Shown here piece after piece: positions 24,301 through 31,921 of a stretch of 64,000 nt of DNA. The notes under the pieces were generated by a model. It was given only the letters and a program-made list of their open reading frames with translations, was not told the DNA's origin and searched no databases. The stretch lies in the NCBI RefSeq assembly GCF_000010305.1, contig NC_012489.1, positions 1,426,001-1,490,000 of the forward strand. The letters run 5' to 3'. The translations under genes and the position numbers were made by a program. The stretch comes from Gemmatimonas aurantiaca T-27. Lineage in GTDB: Bacteria > Gemmatimonadota > Gemmatimonadetes > Gemmatimonadales > Gemmatimonadaceae. The first letter of the stretch is position 1; every line of letters starts with the position of its first letter.

Positions 24301-26268
24301 TCAGTCCAGACGCATGTCCGGATGCGGGTTCACCGATGGCGTCGCCGTGTTCGGATATTCGATCAGCGGGAGAATGAGGGAAAACTCCGTGCCTTGTCCC
24401 AGTGTGGATTGCACCGCCAAGGCCCCTCCGAATGCCCGCAGCATCGTGATGACGGACGCAATGCCGAGCCCGTTCCCCACCGTTGCGGCTTTGGTGGTGA
24501 AGAAGAGCTGCCCGAGTCGATCGATCGTTTCCGGTGTCATGCCGCTCCCGGAGTCCTGTACGCTGATGGCTACGTACGACCTTGAGCGTATAGGCGGTGC
24601 TCCTCCCACAAAATGCGGAGGCAACGTCGAGATGATGGTCGTGCTGAGACGGACGGCACCGGAGGCCGAGGCCATGGCATCACGCGCGTTGGACAACAGG
24701 TTGAAAATCGCCTGAAGCAGTTGCGTGCGATCCGTGCGGATGAGCAGGGACCGATCGTCTTGCACGAGTTCGAACTTGATCGACATCGGCAGCAATCGAC
24801 GGAACAGCGACCGATGTTCGACCAGGCACGCATTGGCATCGAACACTTCCACTTCGTTGGTGCCGTGGCGTGCCACCGACAGCAGGCGTTTCGTGATTTC
24901 GCGACCACGTTGTGCCGCCAGCAGGATGACGCGCAGCTCTGCCTGCATCTCGTGTGATTCGGGCACGGCATCCGACGCACTCTCGGATGCCGTCGCCACG
25001 ATCGACAACACATTGTTGAAATCGTGAGCGACGGTGCCGGCCAGATGGCCGAGCGAATCGAGTCGACGGGTCGCCGCCAACTGTTCTTCCAGTCGTGAAC
25101 GATGGTCCAGCTCCTGCTCCAGTTCACGACCGCGGTTTTCCAGACGCGTGACCAATTGGTCGATGGTGTCGGCCATCGTGTTGATGTTCACGCCCAGATG
25201 CGTCAACTCGTCCTGCGTACCGGTGGTCGGCACCCGTGCACTCTGTGGATCGGCGGCGATCTTTTGCACCACCCCATCCAGCACCGTGATACGCCGCGTC
25301 ACTCGGCGGCTGGCGACAAAAATGATGGCGCCCATGAATGCCAACATGAGCGCCGAAAACGTGAGCGTATTGCGGGTTTGAGCTCGGGTGGGGCCCACCA
25401 ACACGTGCTCTGGTACGAGCATGCCGATGTACCACTGGTCGTCCCGCAGATTGACCGCCGATTCCCGAAGCCGGACACCCGTGTCCCGCATCTGGAGCAG
25501 GCGCTCACGCACACTGCGTCTCCATCGCTGGGCCCTGGATCCGGGCTGGTCACCGGTGGTCCAGGAGAGATTGTCCACGGGGATGGTCCTGACCGGCAAC
25601 GGCCAGGCGGCAATGATCCGCCCGTTTTGCCAACGCACGCGCAAGGTGGTGCCCACTGGAGCGGTTCGGGCATACTCACCCAGGACATCCGACAGGAATC
25701 GTGTGTGCTCCCGCCAGGTCAACGCGCCGATGTGGTTACCCGCACTGTCCCGCACGGCAACGCGATAGGCGATCTCTCTGGTCACCCACATGGTGTCGGT
25801 GTGGGTGATGATCTGTGGTAGCACATCCGCCGGCATGGTGTCGAGCACCTGCGGAATCGGCGCACCGATCGCGATCGCGAGCCTGCGGGATCGGTCGGTG
25901 AGGGTGATGCCGATGAATTGTGCGGGATCCTGCTGACGCAGTGCCTCGAGCGCGATCCGGGCGTCGGGCAGGGCCTTTTCATCACCGGCCGCAACGGCCA
26001 CCACGGCCACCACGGCCACCACGGCCGGGTTCAGCGCGGCGACCTGGACGTCATTGAGCCGCGCGGTGATGACCGCATCGACATTGCCGGCGATGGCGAT
26101 CACATGCGCGGCCAGATCCGAAGAGATCCGGTCCTGCAGCAGCCCGGAAACCACTCCATGGCTGCGCCAGGTCACCACAACAAGCGAGAAGGCCGCGACG
26201 CTGAATAGCAGCGCGGTGGCTCGCGCGACCAGTTGTCGTCGCGGGGCGATGGATGACGCGGCCGTCAT
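24301..26268 (-). CDS. Membrane sensor histidine kinase (paralogue)
   Basis: A 655-residue kinase with the same plan as the gene at 21212: TM1 (about 15-33), periplasmic sensor (40-295), TM2 (302-320), HAMP, coiled coil, H box GTVAHDFNNV (H415), HATPase with NLLSNARDA, DSGSGMT, FFTTKAATVG and GNGLGIAS. The start at 26268 is chosen because it matches the paralogue's N-terminus; an ATG at 26334 with AGGA upstream would add 22 residues. The sensor domain holds a short VAVVAVVAV expansion made by a 9-bp tandem repeat (25994-26020) that the paralogue lacks. Together with the binding protein and the second kinase it forms one directional cassette without a response regulator. Confidence 0.88.
   Translation of the reverse strand: MTAASSIAPRRQLVARATALLFSVAAFSLVVVTWRSHGVVSGLLQDRISSDLAAHVIAIAGNVDAVITARLNDVQVAALNPAVVAVVAVVAVAAGDEKALPDARIALEALRQQDPAQFIGITLTDRSRRLAIAIGAPIPQVLDTMPADVLPQIITHTDTMWVTREIAYRVAVRDSAGNHIGALTWREHTRFLSDVLGEYARTAPVGTTLRVRWQNGRIIAAWPLPVRTIPVDNLSWTTGDQPGSRAQRWRRSVRERLLQMRDTGVRLRESAVNLRDDQWYIGMLVPEHVLVGPTRAQTRNTLTFSALMLAFMGAIIFVASRRVTRRITVLDGVVQKIAADPQSARVPTTGTQDELTHLGVNINTMADTIDQLVTRLENRGRELEQELDHRSRLEEQLAATRRLDSLGHLAGTVAHDFNNVLSIVATASESASDAVPESHEMQAELRVILLAAQRGREITKRLLSVARHGTNEVEVFDANACLVEHRSLFRRLLPMSIKFELVQDDRSLLIRTDRTQLLQAIFNLLSNARDAMASASGAVRLSTTIISTLPPHFVGGAPPIRSRSYVAISVQDSGSGMTPETIDRLGQLFFTTKAATVGNGLGIASVITMLRAFGGALAVQSTLGQGTEFSLILPLIEYPNTATPSVNPHPDMRLD
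25994..26020. repeat. Three 9-bp tandem units inside the kinase sensor domain
   Basis: Three perfect copies of ACGGCCACC, plus a partial fourth, encode the VAVVAVVAV stretch (minus strand). In the paralogous kinase the equivalent site reads ALNPRVLAVARGD, so the expansion appears to have occurred after the duplication. Copy-number change here keeps the frame. Confidence 0.85.
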
Positions 26269-26424
26269 CGGCGGCGTGAAGAGACGGTAGGATTTGTTGG
26301 GGAGGATTTGCCGGTCCGAGAGACCAGAAATCATCCTGATTCCTGCAGGCGCCACAACAATACGATCACCAGGAGCCGCCCGCCAATCGTGACCACGGGG
26401 AGCGCTGGGACGACTGGTGCCGCT

Positions 26425-26997
26425 CTACCGTCCCATGGAGCTGACGGCCTTTTCGGTCCCCTCGGCGATCCACAGCTCGATCGCGTCGATCATGCGCGGC
26501 GTGATGTCGTCCACGAGGGCACGTTCATCGCGTGGCATGGTGTGGAGCACGAAGTCGGCGAGATCGCCGATCTGACGACGCTCGTCAACCGGCTTGATTC
26601 CAACCCGCAGGCGCGGATAGGTGGGGGACTTGAGATGGGCCTCGATGCTCTTGAGACCATTGTGCCCACCCGGACTGCCAGCCGCGCGCAGGCGATATTC
26701 GCCCACTGGCACGGCGACTTCATCGACCAGGACCATGAGGTCCTGCGCCGCGGTCCAGCCTTCCCGCTTGAGATAGGGGCGCAACACCGAGCCGCTGAGA
26801 TTCATGTATGTCTGCGGCTTGACCAATTTCACCTTTTTCGTGCCCACCAGCCCCGTGGTCGACACGGCATCGCCGTCCTTGCGCCACGGTTCAAAGTGCC
26901 AGCGCTCTTTGAGCGTGTCGATGAGCCACCACCCCACATTGTGACGGGTGTTCTCATACTCCCGACCGGGATTGCCAAGTCCAACGATGACTTTCAT
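26425..26997 (-). CDS. pth: Peptidyl-tRNA hydrolase
   Basis: A 190-residue Pth with all family motifs: VIVGLGNPG (3-11), the catalytic histidine in NTRHNVGWW, KPQTYMNLSG, LVDEVAVPVGEYRLR and GSPGGHNGLKS. It releases peptides from peptidyl-tRNA that drops off the ribosome, and is essential in bacteria. The ATG at 26997 is used; an upstream extension of 17 basic residues is not part of the family. It follows rplY by about 105 bp on the same strand, the usual prs-rplY-pth order. Confidence 0.96.
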   Translation of the reverse strand: MKVIVGLGNPGREYENTRHNVGWWLIDTLKERWHFEPWRKDGDAVSTTGLVGTKKVKLVKPQTYMNLSGSVLRPYLKREGWTAAQDLMVLVDEVAVPVGEYRLRAAGSPGGHNGLKSIEAHLKSPTYPRLRVGIKPVDERRQIGDLADFVLHTMPRDERALVDDITPRMIDAIELWIAEGTEKAVSSMGR

Positions 26998-27102
26998 ACG
27001 CAGAGGAAGACGCGCGGGGCGCGGAATGCGCCAGCGTGGGGTGACCATGCTGAACGGACTCCGCGCCCCGCGGGACTGAAACGAAACAGAATGCCGAGCG
27101 AC

Positions 27103-27729
27103 TTACTTGTCGTCGGGCTTCGGCTTGCGGATGAGCTCCGGCTCGGCCGCACCATCGGCCTTCTCTTCCTGCACCTTCGGCGGCTGGACCACGCACACCG
27201 TCGCGGTGGCGTCGTCGAGCACCTTGATACCGGCCGGCAACTTGAGGTCGGCCACGTGCAGCGACTTGCCCAGCTTCACACCCGAGATGTCCACGTCGAT
27301 GTGGTTCGGGATGCTGGCCGGATCGACCTGGATATGCAGTTCGTGCATGATCTGGTCGAGGATGCCGCCTTCGAGGCGGACACCTTCCGGCGTGCCGATG
27401 TACACGATCGGGCACTTCACCGACACCGTCTCACCAGCCACCAGCTCCTGGAAGTCGATGTGCAGGATGGAGCGCTTGAACGGGTGGCGCTGGATTTCGC
27501 GGATGAGCGTGCGCGCCGTCTTGCCATCGATGTTGAGTTCGATGACGGTGCTGCTGACCGCGATGCTCTTGATCAGGCGCTCGGTCTCACGCGCGTTGGT
27601 CGTGAGCGACTGCGGCTCACGGCCATGGCCGTAGATGACCGAGGGGATGTTGCCGGCCTGGCGGATCTTGCGTGCGGCGCCCTTGCCGGTTTCGACGCGA
27701 GCGGTGGCGTCGAGCGTAACGTTTGCCAT
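27103..27729 (-). CDS. rplY: 50S ribosomal protein L25 (general stress Ctc type)
   Basis: A 208-residue L25 of the long Ctc/TL5 type. The N-terminal 5S-rRNA-binding domain (LDATARVETGKGAARKIRQAGNIP, VIYGHG, IELNIDGKTARTLIREIQ) is followed by the beta-rich C-domain (VYIGTPEGVRLEGGILDQ, HELHIQVDPASIPNHIDVDI). It ends in an acidic/lysine tail. The gene lies between prs and pth. Its leader contains a run of CAGGTG hexamers (27809-27856) whose unit resembles a Shine-Dalgarno core, about 80-127 bases before the start codon. Confidence 0.95.
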   Translation of the reverse strand: MANVTLDATARVETGKGAARKIRQAGNIPSVIYGHGREPQSLTTNARETERLIKSIAVSSTVIELNIDGKTARTLIREIQRHPFKRSILHIDFQELVAGETVSVKCPIVYIGTPEGVRLEGGILDQIMHELHIQVDPASIPNHIDVDISGVKLGKSLHVADLKLPAGIKVLDDATATVCVVQPPKVQEEKADGAAEPELIRKPKPDDK

Positions 27730-27808
27730 GTGACCATCTCTCCAAAAAGTGGTGCGGGAGTAACCGGATCTCGGTCGTCCCGTCCGTCGTGCAACTGCGA
27801 CTGCGTTT

Positions 27809-27856
27809 CACCTGCACCTGCACCTGCACCTGCACCTGCACCTGCACCTGCACCTG
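27809..27856. repeat. Eight perfect hexamer repeats (CACCTG / CAGGTG)
   Basis: Eight head-to-tail copies of CACCTG on the plus strand, CAGGTG on the coding strand, fill 48 bases of the prs-rplY gap (147 bp), in the rplY leader. Such arrays change length by slippage. The array does not cross any coding frame that looks real. Confidence 0.95.
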
Positions 27857-27876
27857 CGTTGGTGTTGCGTACTGCG

Positions 27877-28845
27877 TTATTCGAACAGCACGCTGACGCT
27901 TTGATCCGCGTGCGTGAAGCGAATGGCCTTGGCCAGCAGATCACCCACCGACAGGATGCGCAGCGTGTCGAAGCGCCGCTCCTGGGGCAGATTGATCGAA
28001 TCGGTGACCACGACTTCCTTGATGGGCGCGTTGGACAGGCGCTCCACGGCCGGGCCGCTGAACAGCGCATGCGTGGCACACACGTAGATGTCGTTGGCGC
28101 CGAGATTCTTGAGCGCGCGTGCAGCTTCGGATACCGTGCCCGCCGTATCGATCATATCGTCGGGAATCAGACAGTCGCGGCCTTCCACTTCGCCGACGAC
28201 GTTCATGACTTCGGCCACGTTGGCTTTCGGGCGACGCTTGTCGATGATCGCGAACGTGGCATCGAGCCGCTTGGCAAAACCGCGCGCCATCTTGGCCGAT
28301 CCCACATCCGGTGCGACGACCACCAGGTCCTTGAGCCCCTTCCGGCGGAAGTAGTTCGTGAACACCGGTGAGGCGTAGAGGTGATCGACGGGCACGTCGA
28401 AGAACCCCTGCAACTGGTGCGCATGAAAGTCGAGTCCGAGCACCCGATCGGCGCCGGCGGTCTCGATGAGATTGGCCATGAGCTTGGCGCCGATGGCCAC
28501 ACGCGGCTGATCCTTGCGGTCCTGACGGGCGTACCCGGTGTAGGGCAGCACCGCGGTGACACGCGCCGCAGAGGCTCGGCGCGCCGCGTCGACCAGCAGC
28601 AACAGCTCGAGCATGTTCTCGCCCGGCGGATTGGTGGGCTGCACCACGAACACATCCGCGCCGCGAATGTTTTCGTCGATGCGCACAAACACCTCACCGT
28701 CGGCGAAGCGCGAGCAGGTCACCTTGCACAACTCCGCGCCAAGCGAGCGCGCAATCTCTTCGGCCAGCGGCTGGTTGGCCGTGCCGGAGAGGATCTTGAA
28801 ACCACGGGGCGAGGACGCGGCTGGAACGTCCGTGGCGGCGCTCAT
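27877..28845 (-). CDS. prs: Ribose-phosphate pyrophosphokinase
   Basis: A 322-residue PRPP synthase that makes phosphoribosyl pyrophosphate from ribose 5-phosphate and ATP for nucleotide, His and Trp synthesis. Motifs seen: LSGTANQPLAEEIA, RFADGEVFVRIDENIRG, FVVQPTNPP, LLLLVDAARRASA, PYTGYARQDRK, GLDFHAHQLQGFF, the PRPP loop DDMIDTAGT near 225-235, and CATHALFSGPA. The ATG at 28845 gives the usual length; an upstream 43-codon extension is not family-like. First gene of the prs-rplY-pth group, downstream of tRNA-Gln. Confidence 0.96.
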   Translation of the reverse strand: MSAATDVPAASSPRGFKILSGTANQPLAEEIARSLGAELCKVTCSRFADGEVFVRIDENIRGADVFVVQPTNPPGENMLELLLLVDAARRASAARVTAVLPYTGYARQDRKDQPRVAIGAKLMANLIETAGADRVLGLDFHAHQLQGFFDVPVDHLYASPVFTNYFRRKGLKDLVVVAPDVGSAKMARGFAKRLDATFAIIDKRRPKANVAEVMNVVGEVEGRDCLIPDDMIDTAGTVSEAARALKNLGANDIYVCATHALFSGPAVERLSNAPIKEVVVTDSINLPQERRFDTLRILSVGDLLAKAIRFTHADQSVSVLFE

Positions 28846-29022
28846 GAGGATCTCACGCAGGTTGAAGGTCGAAGCGGAGCACCAAAAACGGGGCGGAGTG
28901 TCACCGGTACCTTCTGGCAGGCGCGGTGTCTCCGTCCCAATTGTCGGCAGCCCTTGAAGATAAACGGGCCGCATCCGGTTTCCAACCAGACGGGCCCGAC
29001 TATGAAAAAGTCTTGTAAGCCG

Positions 29023-29069
29023 TTGTGGGGAATTGTCTTACCCCAAATCAGTAACCCGAACCCCACAAC
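29023..29069 (-). terminator. Possible hairpin downstream of tRNA-Gln
   Basis: GTTGTGGGG and CCCCACAAC arms lie 29 bases apart in the gap between the tRNA and prs. In the tRNA direction the second arm is followed within 15 bases by CTTTTT. It may be a weak terminator for the tRNA or part of the prs leader; the long loop makes this uncertain. Confidence 0.4.
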
Positions 29070-29081
29070 TGCTGTTTTGAG

Positions 29082-29153
29082 TAGGCCCACTTGGAATCGA
29101 ACCAAGATCTCCGGCTCCAAAGGCCGGGGTAATAGCCGTTATACGATAGGCCA
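29082..29153 (-). tRNA. tRNA-Gln (anticodon UUG)
   Basis: A 72-base cloverleaf on the minus strand. The acceptor stem pairs TGGCCTA with TGGGCCT (one G-U pair, and a U1-U72 mismatch in place of the weak U1-A72 pair typical of tRNA-Gln). The D arm contains AACGG, the anticodon stem is CCGGC/GCCGG with loop CTTTGGA (anticodon TTG at 29118-29120), and the T arm is CTTGG-TTCGATT-CCAAG. The discriminator is A and CCA is not encoded. It lies between the ROK kinase gene and prs. Confidence 0.93.
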
Positions 29154-29209
29154 GCAGTGCACACCGCCGTGATGACCGCGGTCGTGTGAATGCGAAGGGA
29201 ATCCTAGCA

Positions 29210-30124
29210 TCATGCGCCTGTTGCAGGCCAGAGCCACGCCGCACCTCGTACACCGCTCGAATCGCCATGGTGATGGCGCACGACCGGCGTCACGAGGCGA
29301 TCGGAGAACACCCAGCGCGGCAATTCGCGCACAAGATCGACCACGACCCCTTCGGTATTCGACAGCCCGCCGCCCAGAACGATCACGTCCGGATCGAGCA
29401 GGTTGATGACCGTGGCGAGGCTGCGGGCCATCCGTCCGATCCAGCGCGTGCGTGTGGCGATGGCCTCGGCGTTGCCGTGCGCGGCGGCTTCCATGATGGA
29501 CGCGGCATCGTGCCGTTGCCCGGTGGTGCGTGCATGGTCGGCGGCCACCCCCGGTCCTGACACCCAGCTCTCGATGCACCCCTGTCGTCCGCAATAGCAG
29601 GCGGGGCCCGGGACCTCGTCGGCGGTGGCCCACGGCAAGCCGTTGTGGCCCCACTCGCCACCAATGAGGTTGCGGCCGGCGTGCACACGACCGGCGTGCA
29701 CGATGCCGCCGCCAACACCGGTGCCCATGATCACGCCGAACACCATGTCGGCGCCTCGCGCCGCACCGTCTGTGGCCTCGGACAAGGCAAAGCAGTTGGC
29801 ATCGTTCTCGGTGCGCACAGCCCGCGCGAGCGCACGCTCGAGATCGCGCGCCAGGGGTTCACCGATGAGCCAGGTGGAGTTGGCGTTCTTGACGAGTCCG
29901 GTCTCAGGCACGATGACACCGGGAATACCCAGGCCTACGGTGCCGCGTGCGCCAACGTGTGCTTCCAACTGGTGGACAAGCGCGGTGATCGCAGCGACTG
30001 TTTCGACGTAACTCCGAGGTGTTGGCACACGCCGTCGTGCCAGTTCCGCGCCGTCTGTTGCCAGCGCGATCCCTTCGATCTTTGTCCCGCCCAGGTCGAT
30101 GCCAATTCGTACGTCAGTCTGCAT
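29210..30124 (-). CDS. ROK-family sugar kinase (glucokinase / N-acetylglucosamine kinase type)
   Basis: A 304-residue ROK kinase: phosphate-1 motif IGIDLGGTKIEGI at the start, VGLGIPGVI, ENDANCFALSEA with the catalytic aspartate, GTGVGGGIVHAG, the ROK signature GEWGHNGLPW, and the zinc motif CYCGRQGCIESWVSG. It should phosphorylate a hexose (glucose, N-acetylglucosamine or mannose) at C6 with ATP; substrate choice cannot be read safely. The start ATG overlaps the start ATG of the divergent glycosidase within GCATGC, so the two genes share one very compact start region. A much longer frame upstream is antisense to the glycosidase and is rejected. Confidence 0.88.
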   Translation of the reverse strand: MQTDVRIGIDLGGTKIEGIALATDGAELARRRVPTPRSYVETVAAITALVHQLEAHVGARGTVGLGIPGVIVPETGLVKNANSTWLIGEPLARDLERALARAVRTENDANCFALSEATDGAARGADMVFGVIMGTGVGGGIVHAGRVHAGRNLIGGEWGHNGLPWATADEVPGPACYCGRQGCIESWVSGPGVAADHARTTGQRHDAASIMEAAAHGNAEAIATRTRWIGRMARSLATVINLLDPDVIVLGGGLSNTEGVVVDLVRELPRWVFSDRLVTPVVRHHHGDSSGVRGAAWLWPATGA

Positions 30125-31712
30125 GCCGCGACATTGTCCCGTCGCACCCGTTGGAGCAAGTGCGCGTGGGCGCGTGCCGGTCGTGGCGTTGGTCGCGTTG
30201 ACGCTGATGCTGTTCGCGGCGTGTGGGGGGTCACCGGCCGATCCCACCGGGCCTGTCGTGCCACCACCGGTGGTCCCGCCACCGGAGCCGCCGGTGACAC
30301 CGTTCACCGTGCCGACCATTACGCGAGAGTTCCGCGGCATGTGGATCGCCACGGTGGCCAACATCGATTGGCCGTCCCGCACGGGACTCTCCATTCCGCA
30401 GCAGCAGGCAGAATTCGTGGCGCTGCTCGATGTCGCACAGCAGGCGGGGCTCAATGCCGTGATCCTGCACGTGCGCGCGGCGGGCGATGCGTTGTATCCC
30501 TCCACCCTCGAACCGTGGATGCGGTCGTTCAGCGGGACACAGGGCGTCGATCCCGGCTGGGATCCGCTGCAGTATGCCATCGAGCAGAGTCATGCCCGCG
30601 GCATCGAACTGCATGCCTGGTTCAATCCGTTCCGAGCGGGCAACGCGAGCGACACGGCGCGTCTCGCGGAAGCACACTTCGGACGTAAACGACCCGATAT
30701 CCTGCGGCGCTATTGCTCGCAGCTCTGGTTCGATCCCGGTGAAGCCGCCACGCATGACCAGGCCATCGCGGTGGTGAGTGATGTGGTGCGGCGCTATGCG
30801 GTGGATGGGGTGCACATCGATGACTACTTCTACCCTTACCCAGAGACGGGGTGCACCACCGATTTCCCCGACAACACGGCGTTTGCCGCGTATCAGCGTC
30901 AGGGAGGCACCATGGCGCGGGCCGATTGGCGGCGTGACAATGTGAATCGGTTCGTGGAGCGGCTCTACGCGACGGTGCGCGGACTGTCACGCACGGCACG
31001 AGTCGGGATCAGCCCCTTTGGTATCTGGCGTCCCGGTAATCCTGCCGGCATCACGGGGCTCGATTCGTATGCGTCCATCTACGCCGATTCGCGTCTGTGG
31101 CTGCAGCGTGGCTGGGCGGACTACTTCGCACCACAACTCTATTGGTCCAGTACGTCGGTGGGGCAGAACTACAACGCCCTGCTGACGTGGTGGACACAAC
31201 AGAACACCATGCGCCGTCACCTCTGGCCCGGCCTGGCGTCGTATCGCATCGCCGACGGCAGCTCGGCGCCATTTGCCGTCACGGAAATCTCCACGCAGAT
31301 CGGCATCACACGCGCCCAATCGTCTGCCAGCGGCGGGCCAAGCGGTACGATCTTCTACAATGCCAGCAGCGTGAAGAACGACCGCGGTGGATTCGTCACC
31401 GCACTGAAGTCCGGGCTCTATGCCGATGGCGCGATACCACCGGCTACCACCTGGCTCGAAGCACCAGCTCCCGTGGCACCGACCATCGCGGCCACCCGAG
31501 GGGCCGTCAACGTGCAGTTGACCATCACGTCCGGCGGCGGTGAACCGCAGTGGTGGCTCGTGCGATGGCGCACCGCTGGTAGCTGGCGTCAGCGTGTGCT
31601 GCCATACACCACCCGCACATTGGATATCCCACAAGCCGGTATCGAAGGCATTGTCGTCACCACGATCAATCGCGTCGGCACAGCCAGCACAGATGCCGTG
31701 TGGCGCCCATAA
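30123..31712 (+). CDS. GHL10-family glycosidase-like lipoprotein
   Basis: A 529-residue lipoprotein (signal VVALVALTLMLFAAC, lipobox cysteine followed by GGS and a Pro-rich linker of about 30 residues). The main domain is the glycosyl-hydrolase-like GHL10/DUF187 TIM barrel: REFRGMWIATVANIDWPS, NAVILHVRAAGDALYPS, GIELHAWFNPFR, VDGVHIDDYFYPYP, ISPFGIWRP and FAPQLYWS. Aspartates in DGVHIDDYFYP are the likely catalytic region. A C-terminal fibronectin-like segment follows. Family members are linked to cell-wall or peptidoglycan glycan degradation. Several starts are possible; ATG 30123 is used, with 30099 as alternative. The neighbouring ROK kinase could phosphorylate a released amino sugar (inference). 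Confidence 0.85.
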   Translation: MPRHCPVAPVGASARGRVPVVALVALTLMLFAACGGSPADPTGPVVPPPVVPPPEPPVTPFTVPTITREFRGMWIATVANIDWPSRTGLSIPQQQAEFVALLDVAQQAGLNAVILHVRAAGDALYPSTLEPWMRSFSGTQGVDPGWDPLQYAIEQSHARGIELHAWFNPFRAGNASDTARLAEAHFGRKRPDILRRYCSQLWFDPGEAATHDQAIAVVSDVVRRYAVDGVHIDDYFYPYPETGCTTDFPDNTAFAAYQRQGGTMARADWRRDNVNRFVERLYATVRGLSRTARVGISPFGIWRPGNPAGITGLDSYASIYADSRLWLQRGWADYFAPQLYWSSTSVGQNYNALLTWWTQQNTMRRHLWPGLASYRIADGSSAPFAVTEISTQIGITRAQSSASGGPSGTIFYNASSVKNDRGGFVTALKSGLYADGAIPPATTWLEAPAPVAPTIAATRGAVNVQLTITSGGGEPQWWLVRWRTAGSWRQRVLPYTTRTLDIPQAGIEGIVVTTINRVGTASTDAVWRP

Positions 31713-31771
31713 GACAACACACTGCCAATGGGTGCCTCCCACTGTCATGCACACACCAAAGCCAGCCCCAA

Positions 31772-31883
31772 CCTACCACTTATCACCTACGACGTAGTAC
31801 CCGCTCCCTACCACCTGGCCATCGCGAGCGCGCGACAAAACGGTAAGGTCTTAGGTGGCGGGTACTAAGTGATAAGTGGTAGG
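31772..31883. repeat. 112-bp imperfect inverted repeat between convergent genes
   Basis: Outer arms of 15 bp are perfect (31772-31786 with 31869-31883). Inner arms of 10 bp pair 31795-31804 with 31858-31867, and a third short pairing CCACCT/AGGTGG lies inside, closing on a GC-rich AT-poor loop. It fills the gap between the convergent GHL10 and MHS transporter genes and could terminate both. Its AT-rich, CTACCAC-type sequence is unlike the surrounding coding DNA, which suggests a dispersed intergenic element. Confidence 0.8.
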
Positions 31884-31907
31884 TGATAGGTGATAGGTGA
31901 TAGGTCA
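31880..31907. repeat. Four tandem heptamers (TAGGTGA)
   Basis: Three perfect TAGGTGA units and a fourth with one change (TAGGTCA) follow directly on, and overlap, the right arm of the large inverted repeat. The same TAGGTG core is part of the arm, so the array may have grown from the element's end. Confidence 0.9.
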
Positions 31908-31921
31908 ATGCGGCGGGGGGA

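Noticed and set aside
27809-27856. The hexamer array as a CRISPR or tRNA-like repeat
   Set aside because: Units are six bases, directly adjacent and identical, with no spacers and no cas genes.
26308-28371. A 687-codon plus-strand frame over pth, rplY and prs
   Set aside because: It covers three certain housekeeping genes on the other strand and contains a repetitive PAPAPA tract from the hexamer run; no recognisable domain.
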